This document shows positions 19,261-29,700 of a stretch of 64,000 bases of DNA, piece by piece. The notes beneath the pieces were generated by a model, which saw only the letters and a program-made list of their open reading frames with translations, was not told the DNA's origin and did no database searches. Source of the DNA: Linanthus parryae (taxonomy: Eukaryota > Streptophyta > Magnoliopsida > Ericales > Polemoniaceae); assembly GCA_023055425.1 (NCBI GenBank), contig JALGPY010000001.1:29997001-30061000 (forward strand), given 5' to 3'. Position numbers and translations under genes: made by a program. Positions within the stretch are counted from its first letter, which is position 1. Each line of letters starts with the position of its first letter.

Positions 19261-22159
19261 CTAATACCCCAAGGAAGTTCTACTCATCATCCTCATAAAC
19301 TCCTCGATATTCACCTCCCCGTCACCTGCAAAGTCACAAAATAAGAAAAAATATCAGTCACGTTAAAATGGAAAAGATCATTGCATTGCTCGTTAGAAGG
19401 TGACTTGTACCCATATAAATTTAGCATCTGGCGCATAATAAAACCATTTTTTTCCTTCAATCGGACTCCCAATAAAAAGAATGCCAAGGTAGCCACAGGT
19501 AAGGATATTAGCAATCTAGCTGTCAGAATTTCATCTATATACTTGATGAATATATCTCGCTGAATAATTCAAGTACCGTTGTTCAAATAAATTACTTGAA
19601 ATCATAATGCTACTGCAAGAGAAATACTAGTAGTAATCACCAAAATATCAAACTTACGATCATGATCTGCTTCCTCAACCATCTCTTGGATTTCTTTCTC
19701 TGTGAAGCTCTCGCCAAGTTCCTTTGCAATGCGCTGGATGTCTGTGACCGATATCTTTCCCTGTACACAAATAAGGCAAAGTTAGCTGCTAACAACAAAA
19801 GATAGTAAAAACGACAGTGTACCTCATAAAGGAGTGTTCTTACATTTTTATCTTTGTCGATAATGTGGAATGCTTTTGTGAGTTCTTCTTGGCTGTCCCT
19901 TTCTCCAATCTTGTCCGTCATCATGTGTATAAACTCATCAAAGTCGATCCCACCGCTCCCATCCTTGTCCACGTCAGCGATCATTTGATCGATTTGCTGA
20001 ATTACATAGTAAAAAAACGAGTGTGTAAGTTGCCAAAGTTAAAAGGCTTGATGACAATTATCCTCCACGCTGTGAATCAGAGTTCTGTTTAATCAAAATA
20101 TAGGCTAAACCCACGCAGATTGTGAGCTGATGACCAAATTGCCGTGATTCTAACATTAGATAAAACCTTTGAATCCTAGAGCTACCATTGCGGAATTCTG
20201 GAGCATCAGCAAAATAAGAGTTACCATTGCTGGCAAAGTTTCTCATGAATTCGTTCTGTAGTTAGGTAAAAGCTAAGATGCTAAGCATAGAATTAACAGT
20301 ACCTCTTCTGTCATTTCAAAGCCCAAAGCCCTGTAGAGTAAAAAATTACATTAGTCCAAACCTTCAAGTTCCTGCACTAGCCATCAACCAAAAAAACCCA
20401 AATATCACTTATGAGAAAATTCAATGGGTACCTCATCGCAACATTCAGCTCTTTGGCATCAATAGTTCCTATACGAAGAGAAAAAAAATCAGCAAACAAA
20501 TCAAGAAAACAACCACGCCGGTTCAGGAGAAGTAGAAAGGTTAATATTTTCATACCTGAGCCATCGGTATCAAAAAGGTCAAACGCCTCCTTAATCTCCT
20601 GTCTCTTCTGGTGTGTCAACCCCTGTTGACGCCCTTTATGTTTGTCTTTCCTTGACGCTAGTCTATAACTGCTAGCCTGTTGTGCCAGAAAGAAACATTA
20701 CAGAAATCACTACAAAATTCTACAATCTACGTACAGATGGAGAGCAGGACAACCTTGTATGCATTAAATTAGTTGTGATGAGGACTATTCTACATTAGAT
20801 GGAGCTGAGATGTCAAGGGAAACGACAACGTTTTGCCTGAATCTGTTGTACGTATATAACATTCATTTATACACAGTATATATCCATAAAACATCTCACC
20901 TAGTCTGTCTCATGGTTAGGCTTTGCCAAAGGGCTGGAGTTCATATGGCATTCACACCTAATCACCAGTTCTTGTAGGTCTTGTTTGGGTTGGGAATATG
21001 GAGGGAGGGATAAGACCTGTTATCCCTATGGTTTTAAACTGTGTTTGGGTGGAGGATATGAGAGGGGATATCAAATCCATCCTATATCCAAAGCTCCTTT
21101 TTACAACTAAAATTGTGTATACCATGGCCTCGTTTGGGTTGGGGATATAAAACAGCGGGAAATGATGCTTACTGGAGAATGAGCTGGGATACGATTAATG
21201 TGGGATAAGGCAAGATACGAAATACAGTTTTTTTCCGTGTTTGGGTGATAGAGGATATGATGAAGGATTAATGTGAAAATGAATGATCACATTGTCCTGC
21301 AGCGTCGTGAATTTGGATCTGTAGTCGTTTCTCTTCTAAAACATTTTTTAGTTATACTTCAAAAGCACTACGTACAACCTCGAAGTGTAGATATATTGAG
21401 AGAGATGTTTCTAGCGACCTAAGGGCCAATGGAAGAGGCCTGGGCGTCCCTATCGCGGATAGTGACATGCCTTGGCTTATAAAAGGGCACCTCCTTTTCC
21501 TTACCGAGGGTGAATCCGGGCCCCAAGTGTTGAGAACCGGTCCTCCTGCCACATCTCACAATTGGACAGAACCCCTCGAATGGTCATACCGACCAGAGAA
21601 TGTCACCATATATACGAGAGAATGTCACACACTCACACCTAAATTAATCAAATCTCACTGTATATACCAGCGAATATGTCATATCCATAGTGTCATTTCT
21701 CATTCTCAACCCAATAACGAGCCCTAATTTGCATTAGGTCAAGTTACATGACGTTAGCAAATTGCTCAATCCTTTAATTTTTGTTATTTGTTTTAGAGAT
21801 TCTTGCTGTTTCAATGGATAATTGAAGGGGACTGACACATGAATCATGCGAGCTTGCGATCAGACAATAAAAAATCAAATAATCGAATCATTTTCCTGTA
21901 AGACAAAATTTAATTGATGACACAAATTTCAAGCATTCACGCAACAGAGCGAAAGTATATGAAACTAGAAATTTAATCTTGGCATGCAATTGGAAATGTA
22001 AGCGAAGATCGTCTTTTTTTTTTGTGTCTGCATGATGATGATCTAATAATATGAGAATGCAAGTCACTGCGTGTAGACATAGATCGATTATAAGGACTGA
22101 AATCTCTAATCTAGGGCTCGTAAGGTGAGAGAGAGAGAGAGAGAGAACAAACAGACCAT
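19261..22159 (-). CDS. Centrin (four EF-hand calcium-binding protein), AtCEN1-like
   Basis: Six exons on the minus strand (20676-20556, 20468-20432, 20330-20303, 19996-19844, 19760-19658, 19325-19261) join in perfect phase to 168 codons plus stop, beginning [15 protein letters not shown]-hand loops are [36 protein letters not shown] (Asp at position 12) and [12 protein letters not shown]. The tail is MMSRTSLGY. No in-frame ATG precedes exon 20676: an in-frame TAA lies just upstream of the acceptor. An ATG at 22159-22157 followed at once by GT, below a CT-rich leader, would supply Met alone on exon 1 and give 169 aa, the length of Arabidopsis centrin 1. That first exon is inferred. Centrins act at microtubule organising sites, in nucleotide excision repair with XPC/RAD4, and at nuclear pores or plasmodesmata. 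Confidence 0.92.
20978..21300. mobile_element. Nested PIF/Harbinger-like MITE fragments
   Basis: GTCTTGTTTGGGTTGGGAAT, GTGTTTGGGTGGAGGATATG and CTCGTTTGGGTTGGGGATAT are repeated starts of one terminal type, and CCGTGTTTGGGTGATAGAGG is another. They suggest a MITE inserted into, or duplicated beside, a relative. Boundaries cannot be fixed. They lie in the proposed first intron of the centrin gene. Confidence 0.5.
21300..22100. other. Remainder of the proposed centrin intron 1
   Basis: Short frames on both strands show no recognised domain. Near 21600 there are repeated AGAGAATGTCA motifs spaced about 25 bp apart. No gene is supported. Confidence 0.45.
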
Positions 22160-22465
22160 GAGATGATGTTTCGCTTCGAAGAATTTCGATTTTCCTTCCC
22201 GAGTTCGGAGCTAACCCTCCCTCACTATATACACCTTCTCCTTCTCTTTGTATAAGCACTTAATTCTCCGATATATACATGGTGATGGGCCTCGAGGCCT
22301 GACGTTTAGCCCAATTACAACAATTTTTAGATTTCCTCTAATTTTAGATTAAGGCCCGACCTTTTTACTTGATTTCACTTGGTTTTTTGTTTTTTGTTTT
22401 TTTTTTAGAAAAATGTAAAAAAAATTAAGTTTAGTCATCTTAACCTCAAAGAAAAATTTTTTTTT

Positions 22466-24250
22466 AGAAGAAAGAAATCTATAAGTGGGGAGTCAATCCC
22501 AATAAATCAAAGTTCATTACGTCAATAGCCAATCCGGCGTTTGTGCATAAAATTAATATCTTCCTCCTCCATTGCTTTAGAAGCCACCAAATGAGCGACT
22601 GCATTGCCTTCTCTAAGAACATGCAAGCACACTCTCCAGGAGTTTGCAAAGTAGTTCTTACAATCCTTCATTACTTCACATAGATCAGAAATAGCCATTG
22701 TTGCCTTCAAGTTGTCATCCACACAGTGAGGAAGGAGGGATAAAACCACTGTACTATCACTTTCAACAATAATCCGAGGATGACCGAGCTCAGATGCCAA
22801 ATGAAGTCCCTCCATAACAGTGCAATTTTCAGCCATCAAAGAAGAGCGTTGCCCTGGTAACCAGATTTGCCGAGCCGCCACAAACCCACCTCCTTGGTCG
22901 CGAATTATCAGTCCCAGACCCGTTGCCACTCCAAATTCTATCCAAGCCACATCAGAGTTTATCTTCACAAACCCCGGAGGTGGCGCTACCCATGATCCGC
23001 ACCACTGGGTAGATGAGAAGATAATTCTTCCAATTTACCCGCCATTCTAATCTCCTTACTCCACAGATAAAAATTCATACTATCTACTGCAGTTTTCTCC
23101 GTAGATTTTTCGTTAATATTGAAAACTTGCTCATTCTGATTCCTCCAAATAGCCCAGATTGCTAGAGCGAACTTTTATCGAATTTCTGCTTTCCTTCTTT
23201 GAATAAATGTCGACGATCCAATCCTTGATGTTGCCATGTCGCCTACTCAGAAAATTTCCCACATAATCAATCTCCACACTTGTTTACTGTGAGTACAAGT
23301 GCAAAATAGATGGTTTGAAAATTCAGCCTCCTCATTACAAAGAGATCAACAGTGGGAACTTTAACCCCTCTACACCTCAAGTTACAAGCTAGAGGAAGAG
23401 ATGAGTGCCAGAGACGCCAACACGGAACCAAATCTTCTTCGGAACCTTCGTTTTTCAGAAATTCATGAGCCAACTAGCATTTGAAAAAGAATCCGAAGTT
23501 GAAGTGGGAGGATAAGCAATATTATATTCTGCACTTTATACCTTGCCTGAGTACCTACCGTCGTCAGAATAGACCCAATACATAGAATATGTGTCACTTT
23601 GATTATCTGTAGGTGTAGCCAATACAGCTTCGCAGTCAAGAGGCCACAACATCTCCCGAACTTTGTCTTCATCCCACATCAAACCATCCGACTTTAATTA
23701 GATGCACACCCTTCGATCCTCCATTCCGGGTGGACATGTTGTAATCACACTGCACGTAGTCGGGCGAAGAAGCCACTTATCCCCAAAAATTCTTCATTCT
23801 CTATCATTCTTTATCTTCCACACTAACCCACTTTTAATAAGATCTCTCCCCGCCAAAATTCTTTTGAAAGCATATGAAATTTGTGGATTTTTCTTCAATT
23901 TGAAATCAATAATGGAAGAGTCACGAAAATATTTTGCTTTGAAAACACGACTAACCAGTGAGTTTGGATTCTGAATAAACCCGCCAAGTCTGTTTTGCTA
24001 GCATCGTCTTGTTGAAGTCTTGAAAAATTACGAAAACCAATACCACCCTCCTCCCTGTATTTCTTCAACTTGTGCCACACAATCCGGTGGATCTTACTCC
24101 TTTGACAATCTTCACCTCACCAAAATTGTCTAACACGTTCAAAATCTTGACATTTCTTGGTTGGTAACAAGAAGCAGCTCATAGTATAAATAGAGATAGC
24201 CTGAACAACCGATTTGATAAGAAAATTTGTTTAGGAAAAGAAATACATAC
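22466..24250 (-). pseudogene. 5'-truncated LINE (RT end, zf-RVT, RNase H)
   Basis: Reading from the right: SCFLLPTK-like RT C-terminus (about 24200), EEGGIGFRNFSRLQQ (24040), then zf-RVT debris with HEFLKNEGSEEDLVPCWRLW (23470) and CNLRCRGVKVPTVDLFVMRR. RNase H follows in one open frame at 22968-22522: NSDVAW, MAENCTVMEGL, IIVESDS and LREGNAVAHLVAS carry the usual D, E, D and H positions. Frames change several times upstream of the RNase H part. A short T run near 22456 would be the poly-A tail. The left three-quarters of the LINE is missing, the common outcome of incomplete reverse transcription. Confidence 0.8.
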
Positions 24251-24311
24251 AAACAGACCGAAACGGAATGAAATTTCAAACTATGCTTGAAAGTGATAGT
24301 CTTAGTACCTA

Positions 24312-25301
24312 CTCCCTCCGTCCCAGCCGTTTGGTGACAAAAAGAGAAAAGTGCTTTATTAAAAAAGCTGTGAATTGACTATTTTGCCCTCGTTTTTTTC
24401 AGTTCTTTTCAGTTATGACCCTCATTAACAAACTAGATTAACTGTGTCTCTAACCATCTGTTGCCAAGAACAGATCAAGAAACCACAACTCAGAAGATCA
24501 TCAAACCAAAAAATAGATCCAAAATTGTATCCAAATTAAACAATAACAAATTTTGCAGGTTCTTAAGCAACATTTCTACATGGATATGTACATATATAGA
24601 TCTGTACATGAGAGAGGAAAAGAGAAACAAATCCGATCTCAGAACCGAAGAAGAACCAATCCATCTGAGATTCGTCGAAACATCACCGCCGTCGTGGCCT
24701 CCACCGCCTGCATGGGCTACCTCCGGCGAACCTTTAACGGATCTGTAGGTTCGGAGAAGAGAGAGGGAGAGAGAATTAGCAGAAGAGAATAGAAGAGAGA
24801 GGGGGAAAGAATTACCAGACGAAAAGAGAAGCAAAGAGAGGAAGAATTACCTGTCTGCTGCTCACCACCGCCGCGGCTCAGCCACCCTCGCCATCGATCT
24901 GCAGAAGACGACGACAAACAGGGAGATGGAGGCGGCGTCCTTGTCACCGATCTGCTCTCCACCTCTCCCTCTCTTCCTCACTCTCCCTCTCTCTCTCTCT
25001 TGCGGCCGGATTGAAGAACATCACAATAGAAGTGTGAAAATGGGATTCATTAGGGTTAGTAAATGATGGGTAGTTGGGTTGTCAACGATTTATGGATTTA
25101 CTAATCTGAATTGGGCCTAATTAAGTTGGGTTGATTTGCTAATCTGATTTAATTAGGCCCAATTAAATTAAGATGTGTTTTTTTATAAAAAGGGCAAGAT
25201 GGTATTTTCCACGAAAAAACTTGCCATTTTAGGAAAGATTAACCTATCAGGTGGGACGTCCAAAAATGGAAAAATTAACCTATCTGGTGGGACGGAGGGA
25301 G
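24312..25301. mobile_element. Mariner/Stowaway-like element, 990 bp, with GC-rich interior
   Basis: Ends CTCCCTCCGTCCC and GGGACGGAGGGAG are perfect inverted repeats flanked by TA on both sides (24310-24311, 25302-25303), the hallmark of Stowaway/Tc1-mariner elements. Ordinary Stowaways are 100-350 bp; this one carries a GC-rich interior (24640-25020) with CT/GA runs and short Ser/Pro/Arg-rich frames on the minus strand, resembling a plant promoter plus first-exon region. No transposase is visible. Confidence 0.85.
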
Positions 25302-25380
25302 TAAGCTGAAAGAAATTGATGCGCTGGCATAAAACCAATTAATTTGGTTGCTAATTATAACACAACTCTTATTTATAGTA

Positions 25381-27053
25381 GGGTAAAAGACACTTTCCAC
25401 CCCTATCTTTTGATGAAATTCCACTTTGCACCCCTGACGTTTGAACAATTCCACTTTGCACCCCTGTAATGGAATATTTTGCGGACACTTAGCACCCTTC
25501 TGTCATGTTCCGTTAGAAAAGTGAGTGATATAAATTTTTCAGACCATATTGCCCCTGTTTTTTTAGCCATTGTTTAATGTTCATGAATCATCAAGAACAC
25601 CACTTTCAATTTATGAACACCAAAAAAATGAGGAACAAGTGACAATAATGAACCCAGAAACACTAACAATAACCCAAACCCAGATCGTTCTACACATTTT
25701 GTGCTTCAAATTTTATTACTAAGTCATCATTTTCAAGTACAAACACCATGAAACAAACCTAAACAAGCAACTTAAAACCCTGTTCCACATTCCTAATGTT
25801 CCCTGAACAACCATCCATGTCTTTGTTCGTTATGAGCTTCAAATCTTCATTTGGTTGCTCCAGAACAATGAACCCCATCTGCCCTTTAGCTCCACATTCT
25901 GTAAGCAAATCAGCACAAGAGTTGCACTCTGCACATATGCTGGAAATATTTGCAAAGACAAACAAAAATAGACTCCAAGGAATCGAAAACAAAGTTTAAA
26001 AATGCTAATCCGAATCAAAGTTCTTGTTGAAAGGGGATAAATCTTGAATGTTCCTGTTGGGTAAATGGTTGAAAAGATTAACGAATTAGGACAACCCATT
26101 ATCAGTTTTAAGCTCCGGGCAATAAAGAACAAGCTTTCAAGAAAAACATTCGGACAGAAACACATTACACAACAAAAATGTGCAAAATTGACAAGAGAGA
26201 GGGTGAGGGTTTGCAAACAGATCTACAACACCCAGAAATTCAAACACCAAATTTGTTGAAATCCTCAATTTTGCTTTAATCGGAGACTACCTGAAACTCT
26301 AATTTCACCGTCGATGCATCTATAACCCCTTTCTCCATATGGGTTCTCCAATAAAACACAAAACCCTCCAATTTGAAGAACACCCCCACCCGAACCCCGG
26401 CAACAGAGGGATCGAACCAAAGCATGGATGGCGAAAATACGATTTTTTTTTATAGAATAGAGATCAGTGGCGAAAAGATTGTACCTTGAAGTCCGATTAC
26501 TGCATTCGAAGTGATTCTTCGCTCGTTACAGGTTTAGGATTGGAAGCCCTAGTCCAGAGAGTGGTAGCAATAGACAACACCAGCATACTCCACTTTGTTT
26601 TGCTGTAGTTTGGCGAAGAAGAAGGCGTCGACGACCTGGGCGCCGGCGGTTGGTAGTCGCTAACCTTGTGGTGGTGGGTGAAGGTCGTGGTGGTTTCCGG
26701 AGGTGGACGGCGGCAGTTGCCATGGTGGGTTCATGAAGGAAGATTGGAGATAGCCCAATCTCAGAACTCGCGAAGGCATACAACTTCATTGTCGTTGCTC
26801 CTGAAGAAGAACGAAGGAGAAGGACACCCTCTGACGGCTAGGGTTTGTGTACAGAAGAAGATGAAGAAGAATGAACCGAGGAGGAGAGAGGGCATATAGT
26901 GGGTAATTTTTCAGAATGACGAGGGTAGAACTGTCATTGGAACGAGCCGTTTGGTCTGTGTTAGTTACAAGGGTGCAAAATGGAATTGTTCAAACGTCAG
27001 GAGAGCAAAGTGGAATTACATCAAAAGATAAGGGTGGAAAGTGTCTTTTACCC
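25381..27053. mobile_element. Mutator-like element (Pack-MULE type) B
   Basis: Inverted ends of at least 90 bp begin GGGTAAAAGACACTTTCCAC and share ATCTTTTGATG and CCTGACGTTTGAACAATTCC. They are bounded by a perfect 9-bp duplication TTTATAGTA (25372-25380, 27054-27062). No transposase is present. The interior is AT-rich on the left, with a minus-strand frame containing AECNSCADLL and ECGAKGQMGFIVLEQ (25992-25759). On the right it is GC-rich, with a minus-strand Arg/Thr-rich frame starting MATAAVHLRKPPRPSP (near 26727). Both look like captured host exons, but I cannot name the donors. Confidence 0.9.
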
Positions 27054-27062
27054 TTTATAGTA

Positions 27063-27402
27063 TTATCATACAGCTCTATGATGTCTACCCCACCTTCTTA
27101 TGGTGAGGCTTCACCTATAAAATCAAAAGTTACCAGGAACAACACAAATGTGGGCTGTAAAATTAGTATTCACAGCTTATTATTGCTACTACACCACTTC
27201 ACAACTTTCACCAAACCATTTTTAACCTCCCACGTGCCACGCACCCATTCCTCAGTCACAAACCTCACCGGTCACTCCTGGTGACGGAGATATCTTCATC
27301 CACGACGCGTCAAATTCAGCAGCCTTCAGTTCTTTGCAACGACGATTCCCTTCAGTTTCCGTATTCTCGTCTAGACCCCTCTTCTTCACATCCCCTTTCA
27401 CC
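27063..27402. other. Non-coding stretch
   Basis: No supported gene. The segment from about 27270 to 27800 becomes CT-rich and may be the leader of the degenerate fragment split by the hAT MITE at 27403. Confidence 0.45.
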
Positions 27403-27671
27403 CAGGGCCGGCCCTAGATTTTCATGGGCCCTAGGCGATAGTTGCAAATGAGGCTCCTTTTATCATAAGCATAATTGTGAATAAAAAAAACTTACTCAGC
27501 TGTAGGGCGACATATACCCATCGTTTTATTAATAATTCGGGTTTTTAACCCGTAAAAAATTGTGGGGGACATAAAACATTACCTACTACTCCTAAAAAAA
27601 TAATACGGGGCCCCTTGAAATTGGGGGCCCTAGGCGAACACCTAATCCGGCTAGTGGATGGGCCGGCCCTG
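27403..27671. mobile_element. hAT-type MITE, 269 bp
   Basis: Termini CAGGGCCGGCCC and GGGCCGGCCCTG are perfect inverted repeats. They are flanked by an 8-bp duplication CTTTCACC (27395-27402 and 27672-27679), as expected for hAT transposition. The interior includes CATGGGCCCTAGGCGA and its inverted partner. Confidence 0.92.
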
Positions 27672-27679
27672 CTTTCACC

Positions 27680-28190
27680 CACACCCCAATTAGTCTAAGC
27701 CCCTCTTCTACTTCATTCCTATCATATGATTCTTCACCTCCATTTTCGTCGTCGTCGATGTCGTCTTCATCGCAGCCGTCGATCTCGGAGGTGGACCCAT
27801 TGGTTCCTTGCCTCATGGTTCGATCAATCTGATCGATCCGATCCTGACGTGATCTGTCAGGAAAGCGACGAGTTCTTCGCATTGCTTCTTGCTCGGAGGT
27901 AGTTCCGAGTTCTGCAAACCGTTCTTGCGCTTCAGCTTCTCATTCCCGTCGGAGAGATCGGCCACCGGCGCCGGAGTCAGTGCATCGACGGATTCGGCGT
28001 TCTTCGATTTCGGGAATGACATTGAGGCCGAACCTTGATCCTCCCCGGAATTGGATGGCGTAGAAGGGACATCGTCATCGGCGCGAGTCTTTTGGACGAC
28101 GGAGTTAATGAAACAGTCTTCCGAGGACGGATCTCGGGCCAGGTTGGGAATGCTTCGCTGTCAGCACATTTCCTTTCCGACAGCAGAACT
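27680..28190 (-). pseudogene. Degenerate acidic/basic gene fragment of unknown origin
   Basis: Two overlapping minus-strand frames (28022-27813 and 27882-27592) have coding-like composition: VADLSDGNEKLKRKNG with SELPPSKKQ, and DGCDEDDIDDDENGGEESYD. They would need a frame change near 27850 to form one protein. I recognise no family. The right part (28137-28255) contains a roughly 58-bp tandem duplication around CTTTCCGACAGCAGAA. Confidence 0.35.
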
Positions 28191-28255
28191 AGTTTTAGGG
28201 TGAGTTTGGGAATGCTTCTGTTGCTAGCACAACTGCTTTCCGACAGCAGAAGCAG

Positions 28256-28930
28256 TTTTAGTGTGTTTGGTAAAAATAAAGTTTCTACTTTTCCGGACAG
28301 CAGAAACTGTCCTACAACAGTTTTCAGAAAGCAAGGGGGGAGATGCTTTTCCAAAAAGTGATTTTGAATATTTATCTACACCCTATTTTAACCTTACAAT
28401 TTTTTAAAATATCAATAGTTATCTTTACAAAAATGACACGTGTCATATATTTTTGTCATTTTGCCCTCTCACAATAACTTTACAGTTGACTTTACCGAAC
28501 ACAAAATTATTATATTAATATTTCATATCAGCTTTTACGTAATATTAACCAAACAACATTTTATCAAGAATTCACAACAGCTTTCTAGCACCGCCGCAAC
28601 ATTCCAAAAGTAGCCCTTAGTGTGTTTGGTAAAAATAAAAGTTATGCTCTTTCGGACAGTTTCTGATGTCCCACAACAGTTTTTAGAAAGAAAGGGCGAG
28701 ATGCTTTTTCAGAAAGTACTTTTGATTAAATTATCTACAACCGATTTTAACCTTACAATTATTAAAAATATCAGTAGTTATATTTACGAAAATGACATGT
28801 GTCATATGTTTTTGTCATTTTACCCTCTCACAGCAAGTTCATAGTTGATTTTACCAAACACAAAATTACTATTTCAGTATTTCACTGCAGCTTTTACGCA
28901 AAAATACATAAACGATTTTTAATAAATTAT
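28256..28930. mobile_element. Two tandem copies of a hAT-like non-coding repeat
   Basis: Both copies start TTAGTGTGTTTGGTAAAAAT (28255 and 28617) and share CCACAACAG/CTACAACAG, GAGATGCTTTT, ATTTTAACCTTACAATT, AAAATGACA-GTGTCATAT and TTTTGTCATTTT-CCCTCTCAC. GTTTGGTAAA ends are typical of hAT MITEs. Period is about 361 bp; the second copy is shorter. Confidence 0.65.
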
Positions 28931-29137
28931 ACGAAAAAATAAATAAATAAGTTCGACTATACCAATTAAATTTTATTTAAATTTTTGCCAAAGAAATTGT
29001 TTTTTTTTTAATTAGATAACAAAACAAATTGAGATTTTCATTTAAGAATAATCAGGCCAGAAAAATATTCTTAAAACATATGACTAATATCGTGATCCTG
29101 ATAGGAATTCTCTGTATAATATTACGACAATGCATCT

Positions 29138-29210
29138 AGGGTGGTAGATCAAGTGGTAGAGCGTCGGAAACTCCTGCATGAGCTCCAGGGTTCAAACTCG
29201 GTTGACGACA
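29138..29210 (+). repeat. tRNA-like (SINE head) module
   Basis: TAGATCAAGTGG (29145-29156) and GGGTTCAAACTC (29188-29199) are spaced like Pol III A and B boxes. The sequence downstream is AT-rich with short A runs, as in a SINE body. No full cloverleaf is evident. Confidence 0.55.
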
Positions 29211-29639
29211 AAAAGAATTTCTCAAAAGAAAAATGTTACGACAATATTTTCTTATTCTAAGTAACCTTGTGTCCGGATCAACTTGCGCATATCAATTTTT
29301 TTATAATATTAATAAAACCAAATCTTTTAATATTATTAAATAAGAACGTACAAAGAAATAAAGAAGACATGTAGCTTATAAAAATAATTAAACAATAAAA
29401 ATATGTCTAAATATCAATCGAAAATTATGTTTGTTTATTCTCTTAAAAAATTATGTTTATGTATAATTTTCTCCTATCTCGTGTTTTGGGTGGTATGGCA
29501 TCCAAGCGACTGTTTTAAAAAAATTCAAGTACCTTCTCTATATAACAACAATATGGTAGGTAATTGAGATATAGAAGTTTGTAAATAATCTAATCAGTGA
29601 ATTACAAAAAAGTTAAAAGTTCGAAATGTGTTCGGCATA
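29211..29639. other. AT-rich target region left of the LINE
   Basis: No gene is supported. It ends in the left copy of the LINE target duplication. Confidence 0.5.
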
Positions 29640-29700
29640 AGCTACAAGTATCCTCTCTTTTTTTTTTTTTTTTTTTTTTGAAATTTGGAATTAGATAGAC

